A DNA stretch of 64,000 nt from Begonia masoniana (lineage: Eukaryota; Streptophyta; Magnoliopsida; Cucurbitales; Begoniaceae): assembly GCA_022432975.1 (NCBI GenBank), contig CM039509.1, positions 25,017,432-25,081,431 of the forward strand. The letters run 5' to 3'. The notes beneath the pieces are model-generated. The model had not been told where the DNA came from. It ran no database searches and saw nothing but the letters and a program-made list of their open reading frames with translations. The position numbers and the translations under genes are program-made. Every line of letters begins with the position of its first letter. Position 1 is the first letter of the stretch. Shown here one piece after another: positions 1 through 10,223 of this stretch.

Positions 1-957
1 ACGAATCCTCGGATGTCAAGCCCAACCGAAACTCCTCGCACTCCATATCTTTCTGCTGAGCTTCACGTATTTTATCCAGAATAGTCGGCCTGAGAGAAAT
101 ATTAGTGAGCATACTGGACAACTCTGCCACTATCTCCACATCGAATCTCTCAATCTCAGACCGCAACGTAACCGACATCGCTGCAAGTGAAGGCTGACTC
201 GCAGTAGACATTTGGCTAAAAGCATCAGCGACCTTGTTCGCCTTTCTTGGATGGTACTTTATGTCAAACTCATAGTCTTTGATGAACTTAATCCACCTTC
301 TCTTCCGCATATTAAGCTCCTTTTGTGTAAACAAATACTTCAAGCTTTTGCGGTTAGAAAATATCTCGCGTTGCTGCCCATATAAATAATGCCTCAAAAT
401 TTTTCGTGCAAAGACCACGGCTGCTAACTCCAGGTCGTGAGTAGGATAGTTCTGCTCGTACGGCTTCAGTTGTCTAGAAGCATAAGCAATCACCTTTCCT
501 TCCTGCATAAGCACAAACCCAAGCCCAACTCCGGACGCATCGCAATATATACTGAATCTCATACCTTCGACAGGTAGCGTTAGAACTGGAGCTGTGGTCA
601 ACTTCTGCTTTAACTCCATAAAACTGTTGTCACAAGCAGCCGACCATATAAACTTCTCGTTCTTCTGAGTCAAGCGTGAAAGAGGGACTGCAATCTTTGA
701 AAATCCCTCTATAAATTTTCGATAATAACCAGCCAACCCGAGAAATCCACGTACTTCTTGCACGTTCTTAGGCTGTGGCCAATCTTTGACCACTTGAATT
801 TTACTCGGATCTACAGAAACTCCTTCCTCTAATATAATATGGCCAAGAAAACTGACCCTATCCAGCCAAAACTCGCATTTAGAGAACTTCAGATAAAGCT
901 GGTGTTGTTGTAAAATTCTGAGAACAATCCTCAACTGCTCTTCATGCTCCTCTTTCT
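1..957 (-). pseudogene. Ty3/Gypsy (Tekay/Del-like) RT tail and RNase H fragment
   Basis: Read on the minus strand, this stretch is open from about 946 to the window edge. It encodes the end of a reverse transcriptase (FLGHI and [13 protein letters not shown] blocks), then RNase H ([35 protein letters not shown]) and the start of the spacer before integrase. The order and wording match chromovirus pol, close to the intact element at 42646-47172. The RNase H position usually written SDHKSLK reads SNRKSLK, and the usual ADALSR reads ADAFSQ, so conserved catalytic-site residues are altered and the copy is probably inactive. The left part lies outside the window. The right end stops abruptly against the Cassandra element at about 957. 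Lineage is inferred from similarity to family motifs I know, not from a search. Confidence 0.85.
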
Positions 958-1048
958 ATCGTACACATACTTGCACATTCGGGTCATCATAATCACCCCC
1001 CATCGGGGGCCCAACGTCCTCGTTGGCCACATTTTCGGTTGGGTACAG

Positions 1049-1060
1049 GCTCTGATACCA
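1049..1060 (-). other. Primer binding site, tRNA-Met type (Cassandra)
   Basis: The minus strand reads TGGTATCAGAGC two bases after the LTR end. This is the standard plant initiator tRNA-Met primer site and fixes the element's orientation as minus. Confidence 0.85.
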
Positions 1061-1062
1061 TT

Positions 1063-1439
1063 TGTAACGACTCATTTTCCCAGCAAGATATTGTCCGCTA
1101 TGGGGATTGGGCCGCAGCCCAATATCCTCCCCTCACGGCTTTGTTTGGCGAGGACTTCCCAGTCGGTCACCTAACTTGGTACTACTCTCGCCAAAGAACT
1201 TTTAACTTCGGAGTTCTTATAGGATCCGTTACCAATTGTGCTCCAAATTGCGTCTTACTATGTTGGGAGGGTCTCTTTACATATGTTTCATTTCCACATA
1301 CTTCCCCAAGCGATGTGGGATTGTGACGACCCCCTTTTTACGACCTGTCACCTTCCGGTTCGCCCGCGTGGACATACCGCCATTTGGGTTCCGGTTCATG
1401 CAGCCATCGTACACATACTTGCACATTCGGGTCATCACA
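1063..1439 (-). repeat. Cassandra 5' LTR
   Basis: This 377-bp LTR reads TGTGATGACCC at its minus-strand start and ends ...CGTTACA, giving TG...CA termini. It shares most of its length with the solo copy at 25086-25460. A two-base spacer separates it from the primer binding site. Confidence 0.8.
1138..1254 (-). ncRNA. 5S rRNA-derived module in Cassandra LTR
   Basis: The plus strand reads aggacttcccagtcggtcac and then taacttcggagttcttatag, which is a diverged reverse complement of plant 5S rRNA. In Cassandra elements this region contains an internal RNA polymerase III promoter and can be transcribed as a 5S-like RNA. Here the internal control region is mutated (for example the AGTTAAGCG-type box is degraded), so whether it is still transcribed is unknown. 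It is not a ribosomal gene: it is single-copy here and sits inside an LTR. Confidence 0.75.
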
Positions 1440-2717
1440 ATGAAAGCTCTCATGAGGAAAATATTTGTGCCTAGTCATTACAACTATTCCTGTAAATGTA
1501 AAACCTAAGACAGTATCAGCAGACTATGGAGGAGTATCTCACAGAATTGAGATGCTCAAAATCCGCGGAGGACTAGATGAACCTGAGGAGCAGGTGATAG
1601 CTAGATTCATTAGGGGTTTAAACTGAGATATCAGTGACATAGTGGAGTTACAACCACTGGACTTGATGAACATGGTGGTGCATTTTTCCTTGAAAGTTGA
1701 AAGGCAACTAAAGAGAAATAAGAAGGCACTCATCCACAACAAATTTACTCCGAAAAACCAGGATGCCAACAAAAAACTCAGTAAGGCAGAAGAGAAGAAG
1801 CCTTTTACTCGAAGTTGGCATGCTAAGGAAGGGGATAGTAAGCCAGCAGTGGTTGATGCAAACCAACAAAAAACCAGAGAAATTAAATGCTTCAAGTGTC
1901 TTGGTCTAGGACATATGGCAGCCAAGTGTCCAAACTGATGTGTAATGGTAATCAGAGATGGCACAAGAGAAGTTGAAAGTAAGGACGAACCAGCAAAGGA
2001 GGTTGAAGAGGAAAGTGAGTCAGCAGACAAAGTTTTCCATGCACAAGAAGGACCTTTGCTAATGGTTATTTGGAGGATCCTCGTAACAAAGAACATGAAA
2101 GAGTACTGCCAGCGAGAAAATATTTTTCACAGTTGCTGTTTAATCAAGGAGCGAGTATGCTCATTGATCATCGATGGAAGAAGTTGCACCAATGTGGCTT
2201 CCCGTGACATAGTCGCAAAACTAGGGTTAGAGACCCGTACACAACAAAGCCCTTACAAATTATGATGGTTAGATGATAAAGATGACATGAAGGTCACCCA
2301 ACAAGTCACTATTGAGTTTACCATCAGAGGGTACAAGGACTCGATCCATTATGACATCGTACCAATAAATGCTAGCCATTTACTTTTAGGTAGGCCTTGT
2401 TAATATGATAGAAAGACGACACACGATGGCTATTCATACTACTATTCCTTAAAGTTCAGAGGAAAAACCATCAAGCTTGCTCTATTGACACCCGAACAAC
2501 TAACCAAGGATGAAGCAGCAAGAAAGAAGGAAAGGGATAAGGGCAAGCTTTTTATGTCCAAGGGAGCAATGGAGACATCATTACTAGAGGGGGTATTCAG
2601 AGACAGGATGAAGGAGTTAGGGGATATTCCAATCCCAGTACAAAACCCACAGAAACAATTCTAAGACGTATTCTCGAGGAGTTACCACAAGGATTAACAC
2701 TTTTACGCAGTATTAAG
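1440..2717 (+). pseudogene. Gypsy relic A, part 1: gag C-terminus and protease
   Basis: Degenerate plus-strand Ty3/Gypsy coding sequence. It starts inside the retrotransposon gag domain (MRKIFVPSHY), continues through a basic linker, and reaches a CCHC zinc knuckle at about 1888-1932 (CFKCLGLGHMAAKC). The protease follows with SLIIDGRSCTNVAS and ASHLLLGRP at about 2160-2400. It ends with the region before RT (LALLTPEQLTKDEAA). Several stops and frameshifts break it, so the readable pieces are 1440-1508, 1642-1938 and 1945-2265. The frame resumes at 22734 after the Copia-1 insertion. Joining the two sides without the duplicated TTAAG restores the typical HQIDLQPG stretch upstream of RT. Confidence 0.85.
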
Positions 2718-2924
2718 TGTTGACTTAAATAGTGTTTAAGTCTAAATATGTTTTTGATGATGTTTTTAGAATGTCAAGTATGTAATTTGATTATGTTTAT
2801 TAATAGAGAATAATGAATTATTCATGTGATTTAATTTGTTGGAAATACCCTCGAAAAGGGTATTTTAGTAGTCTAACAATCGGGTTGAGTGTACAGGGCT
2901 AAAAATTTATAAACAAAGGGTACA

Positions 2925-3425
2925 TCCACCGATCGCGAAATGACATAGAAGAGTTCCTTCTGCCGATCGCAAAACGACAAAGAGTGAAGTCATTTAAAGG
3001 CTACTTCAACCGATGGCAGTTCAGCCTTTAAAACATTATTCCTGCCGATACCGGTTCAAGCGTTTGAAGTGTTGCATCATCCGATAGCGTTTCGAGCTGC
3101 ATCTGCCATTAGTATTCCAAGTTGCATCTGCCGATGGAGTCTTCAAGATGCATCTACCGATGGAGTCTTCAAGATGCATCTGCCGATGGAGTCTTCAAGA
3201 TACATCTGCCGATGGCATTTGAAGATACATCTGTCGATGGTGTTTTCAAGTTGTTTCTGCCGATGATTTTTCAAGATGCATCAGCCGATGGTTTTTCAGT
3301 ATGCATCTGCCGATGGAATTCAAAGCCTGCATCTGCCGATGACTAATCATGTTGCATCTACCGATGGTGTTTTGAAGATACTCATGCTGATAGCTTTTTA
3401 AAGCTACTTCCACCGATGATCTTCC
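2925..3425 (+). repeat. Cluster of CATCTGCCGATGG-type words in Copia-1 LTR
   Basis: About 16 degenerate copies of CATCTRCCGATRG spaced roughly 25-35 bp, several separated by the spacer agtcttcaaga. The cluster lies 200-700 bp upstream of the TATA-like box, in presumed U3. Short open frames across it are artefacts of the repetition. The same cluster is present in the 3' LTR (11750-12245). Confidence 0.85.
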
Positions 3426-3618
3426 GTTAGAATTCAAAATAGCCGCGAAGCTACAGTGACGTCGTTTTCAGCATTAACTCCAGAACTTTAATGGCGACGA
3501 CGATTTGCAACTACAGACGGCAACAGCTACCTGATCTAGTGCGGATGCTTCCCAACGGTAACATTTTCCATTTGAAGAAAGGAGCATTCAATTCTGTGAA
3601 GCTGAAAATAAGAAAGAG

Positions 3619-3626
3619 TATTTAAG
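3619..3626 (+). promoter_or_regulatory. TATA-like box of Copia-1 LTR
   Basis: TATTTAAG is conserved in both LTRs (also near 12439) and lies about 470 bp before the LTR end, a plausible position for the U3/R boundary. Functional role is inferred. Confidence 0.4.
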
Positions 3627-4091
3627 CCGAGGTTAGAGCACGAAGATCCAACTTTTGCGAATTTTACTCTTGAGCCCTAATCTGCAAAATCATTCATACT
3701 CTGTATTTCTTCTACACCTCTCGACATTAACTTGAGATTTAATCCTTGTGAGAGTGTAGCCTGAGCTTACAATTTATGAACTCTAAAATCTGTATAAGGC
3801 AGTGGATTGACGCCCGTGAAGTTCATTGCTGAACTGTAATGGCAGTTGATCGGAGCCCGAAATTCCGATCTATTTTTCTCATTGAGGAGAAGGTTAAGGA
3901 TCTTCAAGGAGTGAACCTTGAAGCGTGGATGTAGGCAAGGTTTGGCCGAACCACGTAAAAAATCTTGTGTTGATTTTTTTTTCTCTCTTTCTCTCTGTTA
4001 TTTGTATTATTGTGTTTGCTTGCTTATTAGTTTAAGAAAAATTATAAAGGTCTAATTCACCCCCCCTTTTAGACAATCTCGATCCTACAAT

Positions 4092-4103
4092 TGGTGTCAG
4101 AGC
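4092..4103 (+). other. Primer binding site of Copia-1
   Basis: TGGTGTCAGAGC two bases after the LTR end. It differs by one base from the usual TGGTATCAGAGC initiator tRNA-Met primer site. Confidence 0.8.
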
Positions 4104-4159
4104 GAGGTTAGTCACTGTCTAAGTTTGGGCTTAAACACTCTGTGAAATATATATCTACA

Positions 4160-5728
4160 ATGGCATTCAACACTAACTTCACACACATAGAAGGTCAAGC
4201 TACAAATAGACCTCCTTTCTTTGATGGTAGTGACTATGTTTATTGGAAGGCTAGAATGAAAATATTCGTTCAAGCCATAGACTATGAGACTTGGTGTATT
4301 ATAGAGAATGGTCCTTTTAAGGCCATGAAAACTGTAGATGGGAAAAGTATCCCTAAGGACTCTACTGAATTATCTGAGTACGATAAGAGAAATCTGAGCC
4401 TTAATTCCAAGGCAGTAAACACCCTGTACTGTGCTCTGAATAGAGACGAATTTAATAGAGTACAAGGGTGTGAGAGTGCCTAAGAGATTTGGCTCCTATT
4501 AGAGGTCACACACGAGGGCACAAATCAAGTGAAAGAGAGTAAATTAAATATGCTCATACACGAGTATGAACTATTCTCTATGCCTAAGGATGAGTCTGTT
4601 TCTTCCATGTTTACAAGATTTACTAACATTACTAATGGTTTGAAAGCTCTTGGTAAATCTTATTCTAGTGAAGAACAGGTCAGGAAGATCCTCAGATGTC
4701 TTCCAAGAAGCTGGCAGCCAAAGGTGACTGCCAAACAAGAAGCAAAGGATCTCAAGGCTCTAAAACTTGAGGAACTCATTAGATCTCTCATGACACATGA
4801 GATCACAATGAGGTCAAACGAGAAGGAAGACCTCAAGGAGAAAGAGGCTACAAAAAGAAAAGATATTGCTATGAAAGCCTCTTCCAGTAAACAAGATATA
4901 TCTGAGGAAGAAAAAGATGAAGATGATGAGGATATTGCCCTCATTACAAGGAGGTTCAGCAAATTCCTCAAAAGGAAAAGAATGCAGGGAAGGAGATTTC
5001 CAAAGGTTGAGAAATCTCACAAGGAGAAGGGAATCACATGCTTCAGATGTGGAAAGCTGGGTCACATGAAGGCTGATTGTCCACAAGCAAAGAAGAATCC
5101 CAAGAAATTTAAGAAGAAGGCTATGAAGGCCACTTAGGATGACAGCGAAGGTGACACCTCTTCTTCAGAAGATGAGGAAGTAGCCAATCTGTGCTTCATG
5201 GCACACGAAGATCATGTTAGTCATTACTCTAATGATAGTGAATCCGATGAAGATGATGGTGATTTGGTTGATGCATTTAACGATTTAGTTAAACAATTTG
5301 GCATGCTTAAGACTAAGCATAACATGTTGAAAAAGGAAAATGCAGGTTTATTAGAAAAGCATGCCAAAGAAGTGAACTTGCATGAAAAAGAAATCACTGA
5401 ACTTAAGAAGAAAAATGAGTCCTTGAATAAACTTGTTCTTTGGTTCTCAAATGGTAGCAAGAACTTAACATTGCTAATAGGGAATCATAGAGCTACTCAT
5501 GATAAAGCAGGTTTAGGCTATGATAATTTCAATAAGAGGAAAGCTTTTAAGAATTTCTTTGTCAAACCGTCTACTTGCCATACTTGTAATGAAGTAGGAC
5601 ATAAGTCCTTTGTATGTCCTTTAAAAATAAACGACAATAAAGCTGGTTGTAAATTACAATGGGTTCCTAAAGGAACCAGACCTAACGCTAGGACCCAAAA
5701 GATTTGGGTACCTAAGAAGACAACATGA
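4160..5728 (+). pseudogene. gag: Copia-1 gag (two in-frame stops)
   Basis: Nucleocapsid/capsid polyprotein of a Sirevirus-like element. I chose the Met at 4160 (MAFNTNFTHIEGQ), though an upstream Met in frame lies at 4142. A UBN2-type gag domain spans the first 200 or so residues (PPFFDGSDYVYWKARM, ILRCLPRSWQPKV). A lysine-rich linker leads to a CCHC knuckle at about 5039-5080 (CFRCGKLGHMKADC), an acidic stretch, and a coiled-coil-like segment near 5290-5430. A second knuckle is at about 5578-5619 (CHTCNEVGHKSFVC). All parts lie in one frame but are broken by TAA at 4481-4483 and TAG at 5135-5137. Gag ends at 5728 and overlaps the pol frame by four bases (ATGA). Confidence 0.88.
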
Positions 5729-8700
5729 TCTCTGTTTTGCAGGATGATGCGTCTCCAATAAGGAATCAGTGGTACCTGGACAGTGGCTTTTCTAGGCACA
5801 TGACTGGAGATGCATCCATGTTTGCTGTTGTCAACAAGAAGAAAGGAAACGTCACTTTTGGTGGAAACCAGAAGGGTAAAATTGTTGGCATCGGCAATAT
5901 AGGTAATTCTGATAACCTCATTATAGAAAATGTTCTGCTGGTTGAAGGTCTCAAATATAACCTGCTAAGCATCAGTCAATTATGTGATAAGGGTTATAAA
6001 GTTGTTTTCAAGAAAAATTCATGTTTAATTAAGGATATAACAAATTGCAAGGTTCTCTTTACTGGTTTCAGGAAAGAGAATATCTATATCATTGACTTTG
6101 ATAGTATTGTTTGTGATAATGAGAAATGTTTTGCTGTTAATTCCTCTAATGATAGCTGGATTTGGCATAGGAGATTAGGACATGTAGGAATGGATACCTT
6201 AGCTAAGATTACTAAGGATAATTTAGTTAGAGGGATTCCTAAGATATCCTTTGAGAATGATAAGGTCTGTGAAGCCTGCCAAATGGGTAAGCAGACTAAA
6301 AGCTCTTTTGCCTCGAAGAATGCAATTACATCCTCCAAGCCTCTCCAACTTCTCCACATGGACCTCTTCGGTCCTTCCAATATGGCTAGTCTAGGTGGAA
6401 AATTCTATGCTTATGTCATTGTTGACGACTTCTCTAGATTCTCCTGGGTTTTCTTTCTGAAGTTTAAGGATGAGACTTTTGATACCTTTTCTAGCTTTAG
6501 GAAAAGAGTTCAAAATGAAAAGGAGCTCACCATTGTTGCTCTTCGTAGTGATCATGGTGGAGAATTTAAAAATGAGAGATTTGAACTCTTGTGTCTCAAG
6601 TATGGAATTGAGCACAATTTCTCCTCTCCTAGAACCCCTCAGCAAAATGATGTTGTTGAGAGGAAAAATAGGTCTCTCCAAGAGCTTGCCCAAACCATGC
6701 TAAATGAAAATTCCCTTCCTAAGTATTTCTGGGCTGAAGCTGTTGCTACTGCTTGTTATGTGCTAAATCGGGTCTCTATAAGACCTATTCTTGAGAAAAC
6801 TCCATATGAGCTTTGGCATGGAAAAACTCCATCTGTTAAGTATTTTAGAGCCTTTGGTAGTAAATGCTTTATTCTCAACACTAAGGATAACTTAAGAAAA
6901 TTCGATTCCAGATCTTGGAATTTTTCTTGGTTATTCTCTTTCCAGTAAAGCATATAGAGTATTCAATAGGAGAACTCTAGTGGTAGAAGAATCAGTACAT
7001 GTCAACTTTGATGAGTCCCCTCAGCCCACAATCAATGTGGATGAGGATGATACTTTGGATAATCAACTGGATTCTCTTTCTTTAGAAAAGCCTAGTGATC
7101 CTGTTCAAGTAGAAAAATCTTTAGAACCCTCTTCTACTTCTTTAGATATTGTTCCTGTCAAGGATGAAAATCCTGCTCTTCCTAGAGATTGGAAGTATGT
7201 CAAAGACCATCCAATAGATGAAATTTTAGGTGATCCTTCTTTAGGAGTTAAGACTAGATCCTCTCTTAGGAATCTCTGTGCCAATGTGGCATTTATCTCT
7301 CAAGTAGAGCCTAAGAAGTTTGAAGAGGCAGAGTGTGATGACAATTGGATTTTAGCTATGCAAGAGGAGCTAAATCAATTTGAAAGGAACAAGGTATGGA
7401 AACTTGTTCCACGGCCTAAGGATCATCCCATTATAGGAACCAAATGAGTTTATAAGAATAAATTGGATGAAAATGGGATTGTTGTGAGAAATAAGGCTAG
7501 ACTAGTTGCTAAGGGATACTCTCAAGAAGAGGGTATTGATTTTGAGGAATCTTTTGCCCCTGTAGCTAGATTAGAGTCAATTAGGATGCTCCTTGCTTTT
7601 GCTTGCTACAAAAACTTCACACTCTTTCAAATGGACGTAAAGAGTGCATTCTTAAATGGTTATATTACAGAAGAAGTTTATGTTGAGCAACCTTTAGGTT
7701 TTGAAGCTTTTGACAAACCCGACTATGTCTATAAATTAAGGAAAGCTCTCTATGGTCTTAAACAGGCTCCTAGAGCTTGGTATGATAGGTTGAGGAACTT
7801 CCTTGAGGAAAGGAATTTCAAAAAGGGTAACACCGACTCAACTCTATTTACCATGCAAAAGGATAAGGATATTTTGTTAGTTCAAATTTATGTCGATGAC
7901 ATTATTTTTGGATCAACTAATGTCAACATGTGTAATGAATTTTCCTCCCTCATGCAAAGTGAATTTGAGATGAGTATGATGGGGAGTTAAAATTCTTCTT
8001 AGGATTTTAGATTAGTCAATCTCCTGATGGAATTTTCTTCTGTTAAGAAAAATACATCAAGGAACTACTTAAGAAATTTGGATTAGAATCCTCTAAGTCT
8101 TCTAAGACTCCCATGAGTACCACAACTAAATTGGACAAAGATGAAAATGGAATAAATGTGGACATAAAGAAATATCGTGGTATGATTGGATCATTGTTAT
8201 ATCTGACTGCAAGTAGGCCAGATATTCTTTTCAGTATTTGTTTATGTGCTAGATTTCAAGCTGCCCCTAAGGAGTCTCATCTAATTGCTGTAAAAAGGAT
8301 TTTCAAATATTTGAGTGAGACTTATGATTTAGGTTTATGGTATCCAAAGGGCACTTCTTTTAATCTGATTGGATATTCAGATTCTGATTATGCAGGTAGT
8401 CTAGTTGATAGAAAAAGCACTAGTGGCACCTGTCAGTTCTTAGGTGAATCTTTAGTCTCCTGGTATTCTAAGAAACAGAATTCTGTTGCATTATCAACTG
8501 CTGAGAGTGAATATATTGCTGCAGGCAGTTGTTGTGCACAAATGCTTTGGATGAAACAGACTTTGGAAGATTATAATCTGTTTTATGATAGGATTTCTAT
8601 TCGGTGTGACAACACCAGTGCTATCAACATTTCTAAGAATCCAATTCAGCATTCTAGAACTAAGCATATAGAGGTCAGATATCACTTTATAAGAGATCAT

Positions 8701-8837
8701 GTTCAAAAGGTGATATTTCCTTAGAATTTGTTAATTCTGTTGATCAATTAGCTGATATCTTTACCAAGCCTTTGGATGAAAAGACCTTCAATAATATTAG
8801 AATAAGGCTAGGTCTCATTCGGTTTGAGAAAAACTAA
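5725..8837 (+). pseudogene. pol: Copia-1 pol: protease, integrase, RT, RNase H
   Basis: Order PR-IN-RT-RH, as in Ty1/Copia. Protease: WYLDSGFSRHMTGD at about 5770-5810. Integrase zinc region: HRRLGHVGMDTL at about 6166, with CEACQ downstream; then the catalytic core with DLFGPSN, VALRSDHGGEF and the E of [23 protein letters not shown] and [15 protein letters not shown], with the active site [11 protein letters not shown] at about 7890. RNase H: DSDYAG, the STAESEY block, and TKHIEVRYHFIRDH. Lesions seen: a frame-shifting deletion near 6912, TGA replacing a Trp codon at 7445-7447, a one-base loss near 7983, in-frame stops near 8010 and 8044, and a frameshift near 8708. The copy cannot make a full Pol. 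Confidence 0.9.
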
Positions 8838-9161
8838 GGTTATCTCTCTGTTGGTGAATCTTGAGTGTTAGCTGTGAAGGCATCGGTAGATGTTTTTGTC
8901 TTCTATTGGCATCGGTAGATGTTTTATTTTCTATAGGCACCGGTAGATGCACATCAATCGGTAGGCATCGGAAGATATATTTTCAATCTTCCGACACGTG
9001 TGACTCATCGGACTAATCAGTTTTACACGTGTGACTTCATCCCGTCGGGCGAAACCCTCCTCTTTTTAAACTAAGTTTCTTTTCAGAGACGCTTCACTTT
9101 TCGCTCTCTTTCTGAAAACCCTACCCTACCAGTTCTCTCTCTCTCGAGTCCTATTCTTTCA
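8838..9161 (+). promoter_or_regulatory. Spacer between pol and the extra ORF with motif cluster and promoter-like end
   Basis: Holds five inverse-orientation copies of the LTR word (CATCGGTAGATG and variants) at 8880-8985. Two ACACGTGTGACT words with a G-box-like CACGTG follow (8994 and 9025), the first fused to CCGAC. Downstream are a TATA-like TTTTTAAAC near 9062, an acceptor-like TTTCTTTTCAG at about 9078-9088, and a CT-rich stretch reading into the ATG at 9162. The extra ORF may thus have its own promoter or be reached by splicing; both are inferences. Confidence 0.5.
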
Positions 9162-10223
9162 ATGGATTTTCTAGGTTCATCTTCCCACGCAGTTCCCAAA
9201 CCTGCCAAGAAGAAGGCCAAAGTATCAGCTCGTCCTCCACGAGAGATTCCTCGTGCCAAAGAGTGGCCATCTCTTTTCTTTCTCTCTAAGGCTGCTGAGT
9301 TAAGGTACCATGACGACTATAGGTACAAATCTTTAATTCCCAGTCGTGGGATTTACTTTGATGACTTAACTAGAATGGATATTATAGAACCCTTGAAGGA
9401 TCTCGGGTTATTAGGATTATTTGAAGTAGAATCGTACTATTACCCGGAAGCCATCCAAATGTTTTATGCCAATATGAGTTTTACTTATGATTTCTCTATT
9501 ATAATAAGCTATGTGTATAACAAGCATATAGAGATTACTCCCCAGTTCATTAATGCCCTTCTGGAGTGCTCCCATTTAGATAGCTGCACTTATCAGTATA
9601 TGTCCGGCACTGAGCCTCCTTTCTTTGGTACCTCTGAGGGTCTCAGTTTTTTACAGCTTATAGTTCTTGACCCAAACCATACCCCTGATCCTCTTAAAGG
9701 CAAACACCTGACTGCAAGAGCCAGGTTATTTCATCAGATGATAGGGTACAATATTGTCCATAAGGGTGGTCACCATGATGAGGTGAGTGCAATGGAGCTT
9801 TTTGTTCTGTTTGCACTGTACCAAAAGGCCCCCTTCAATCTTGGATATGTTGTGGTTCGAAGGATGATTCAGGCAGTGACATCCAGGGCTACCTCCTTTC
9901 CTTACAATCTGCTTCTCATGAAGATTTTTATGCATCTTGAGGTTGTCTTTCCAGAGGATGAAGACCCCTTCCGTCTTCAACCCACAAGTTTCTATTCCAA
10001 AACCACCTTGAACAAAATGGGAATAAAGAGAACAAGAACAGGGGAGCTTGTTGTGAATGCTCCTAAGGGAAATACTGCTAAGGCAGCAGTTGCCAAAAAG
10101 GGGAAGAGAAAACTTAGCCTGCCAGAAGAGTCCATTGCTGAAGGAGGGGATGATTCTGAGATACCAGCATTTGATAATTCCCCTTCTCAATCTCCGGCTT
10201 CTAGCTTCCAACTCCTCCTCTAG
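9162..10223 (+). CDS. Sirevirus extra ORF, N-terminal domain (plant transposon-associated protein)
   Basis: 353 residues, starting MDFLGSSSHAVPKPAKKK with a basic, nuclear-localisation-like segment. The body resembles the 'putative plant transposon protein' domain known from extra ORFs of plant LTR elements: FDDLTRMDIIEPLKDLGLLG, then YYPEAIQMFYANMSF, then LTARARLFHQMIGYNI. I see no signal peptide or clear membrane segment, so the label 'envelope-like' sometimes given to 3' ORFs has no support here. The frame ends at 10223 in a Ser/Pro-rich stretch where the next ORF takes over in another frame, so one frameshift probably split a single protein of about 680 residues. A second, shorter copy lies in Copia-2 (59571-60368). 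Function unknown. Confidence 0.7.
   Translation: MDFLGSSSHAVPKPAKKKAKVSARPPREIPRAKEWPSLFFLSKAAELRYHDDYRYKSLIPSRGIYFDDLTRMDIIEPLKDLGLLGLFEVESYYYPEAIQMFYANMSFTYDFSIIISYVYNKHIEITPQFINALLECSHLDSCTYQYMSGTEPPFFGTSEGLSFLQLIVLDPNHTPDPLKGKHLTARARLFHQMIGYNIVHKGGHHDEVSAMELFVLFALYQKAPFNLGYVVVRRMIQAVTSRATSFPYNLLLMKIFMHLEVVFPEDEDPFRLQPTSFYSKTTLNKMGIKRTRTGELVVNAPKGNTAKAAVAKKGKRKLSLPEESIAEGGDDSEIPAFDNSPSQSPASSFQLLL

Larger units (their letters stand above)
958..1439 (-). mobile_element. Cassandra-type TRIM, 3' LTR truncated
   Basis: A short non-coding LTR element in minus orientation. A complete 5' LTR (1063-1439) is followed by a tRNA-Met-type primer site (1049-1060) and a 71-bp internal region. A purine-rich tract (about 993-1009 on the minus strand) precedes the first 34 bp of a second LTR (958-991), where the element breaks off. 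The LTR carries a 5S rRNA-like module, which is the hallmark of Cassandra TRIMs. It has no coding capacity, so it depends on other elements for mobility. The cut second LTR abuts a Gypsy fragment, so the element was truncated by a later rearrangement. Confidence 0.82.
2718..4089 (+). repeat. Copia-1 5' LTR
   Basis: 1372-bp LTR, TG...CA, nearly identical to the 3' LTR once the nested insert is removed (for example one-base differences near 2894 and 2909). It holds a cluster of CATCTGCCGATGG-like words (2925-3425), a TATA-like box TATTTAAG at 3619-3626, and the Copia-typical segment reading gaaccacgtaaaa near 3951 before a CT-rich end. Confidence 0.92.

Noticed and set aside
1138..1254. 5S rRNA gene
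   Set aside because: Diverged, single, and inside an LTR with primer site; it is the Cassandra module and not a 5S rDNA repeat.
3069..3437. Small repetitive open frames over the CATCTGCCGATGG cluster (also 11731-12261)
   Set aside because: Artefacts of short-period repetition in non-coding LTR sequence; frames differ between the two LTRs.
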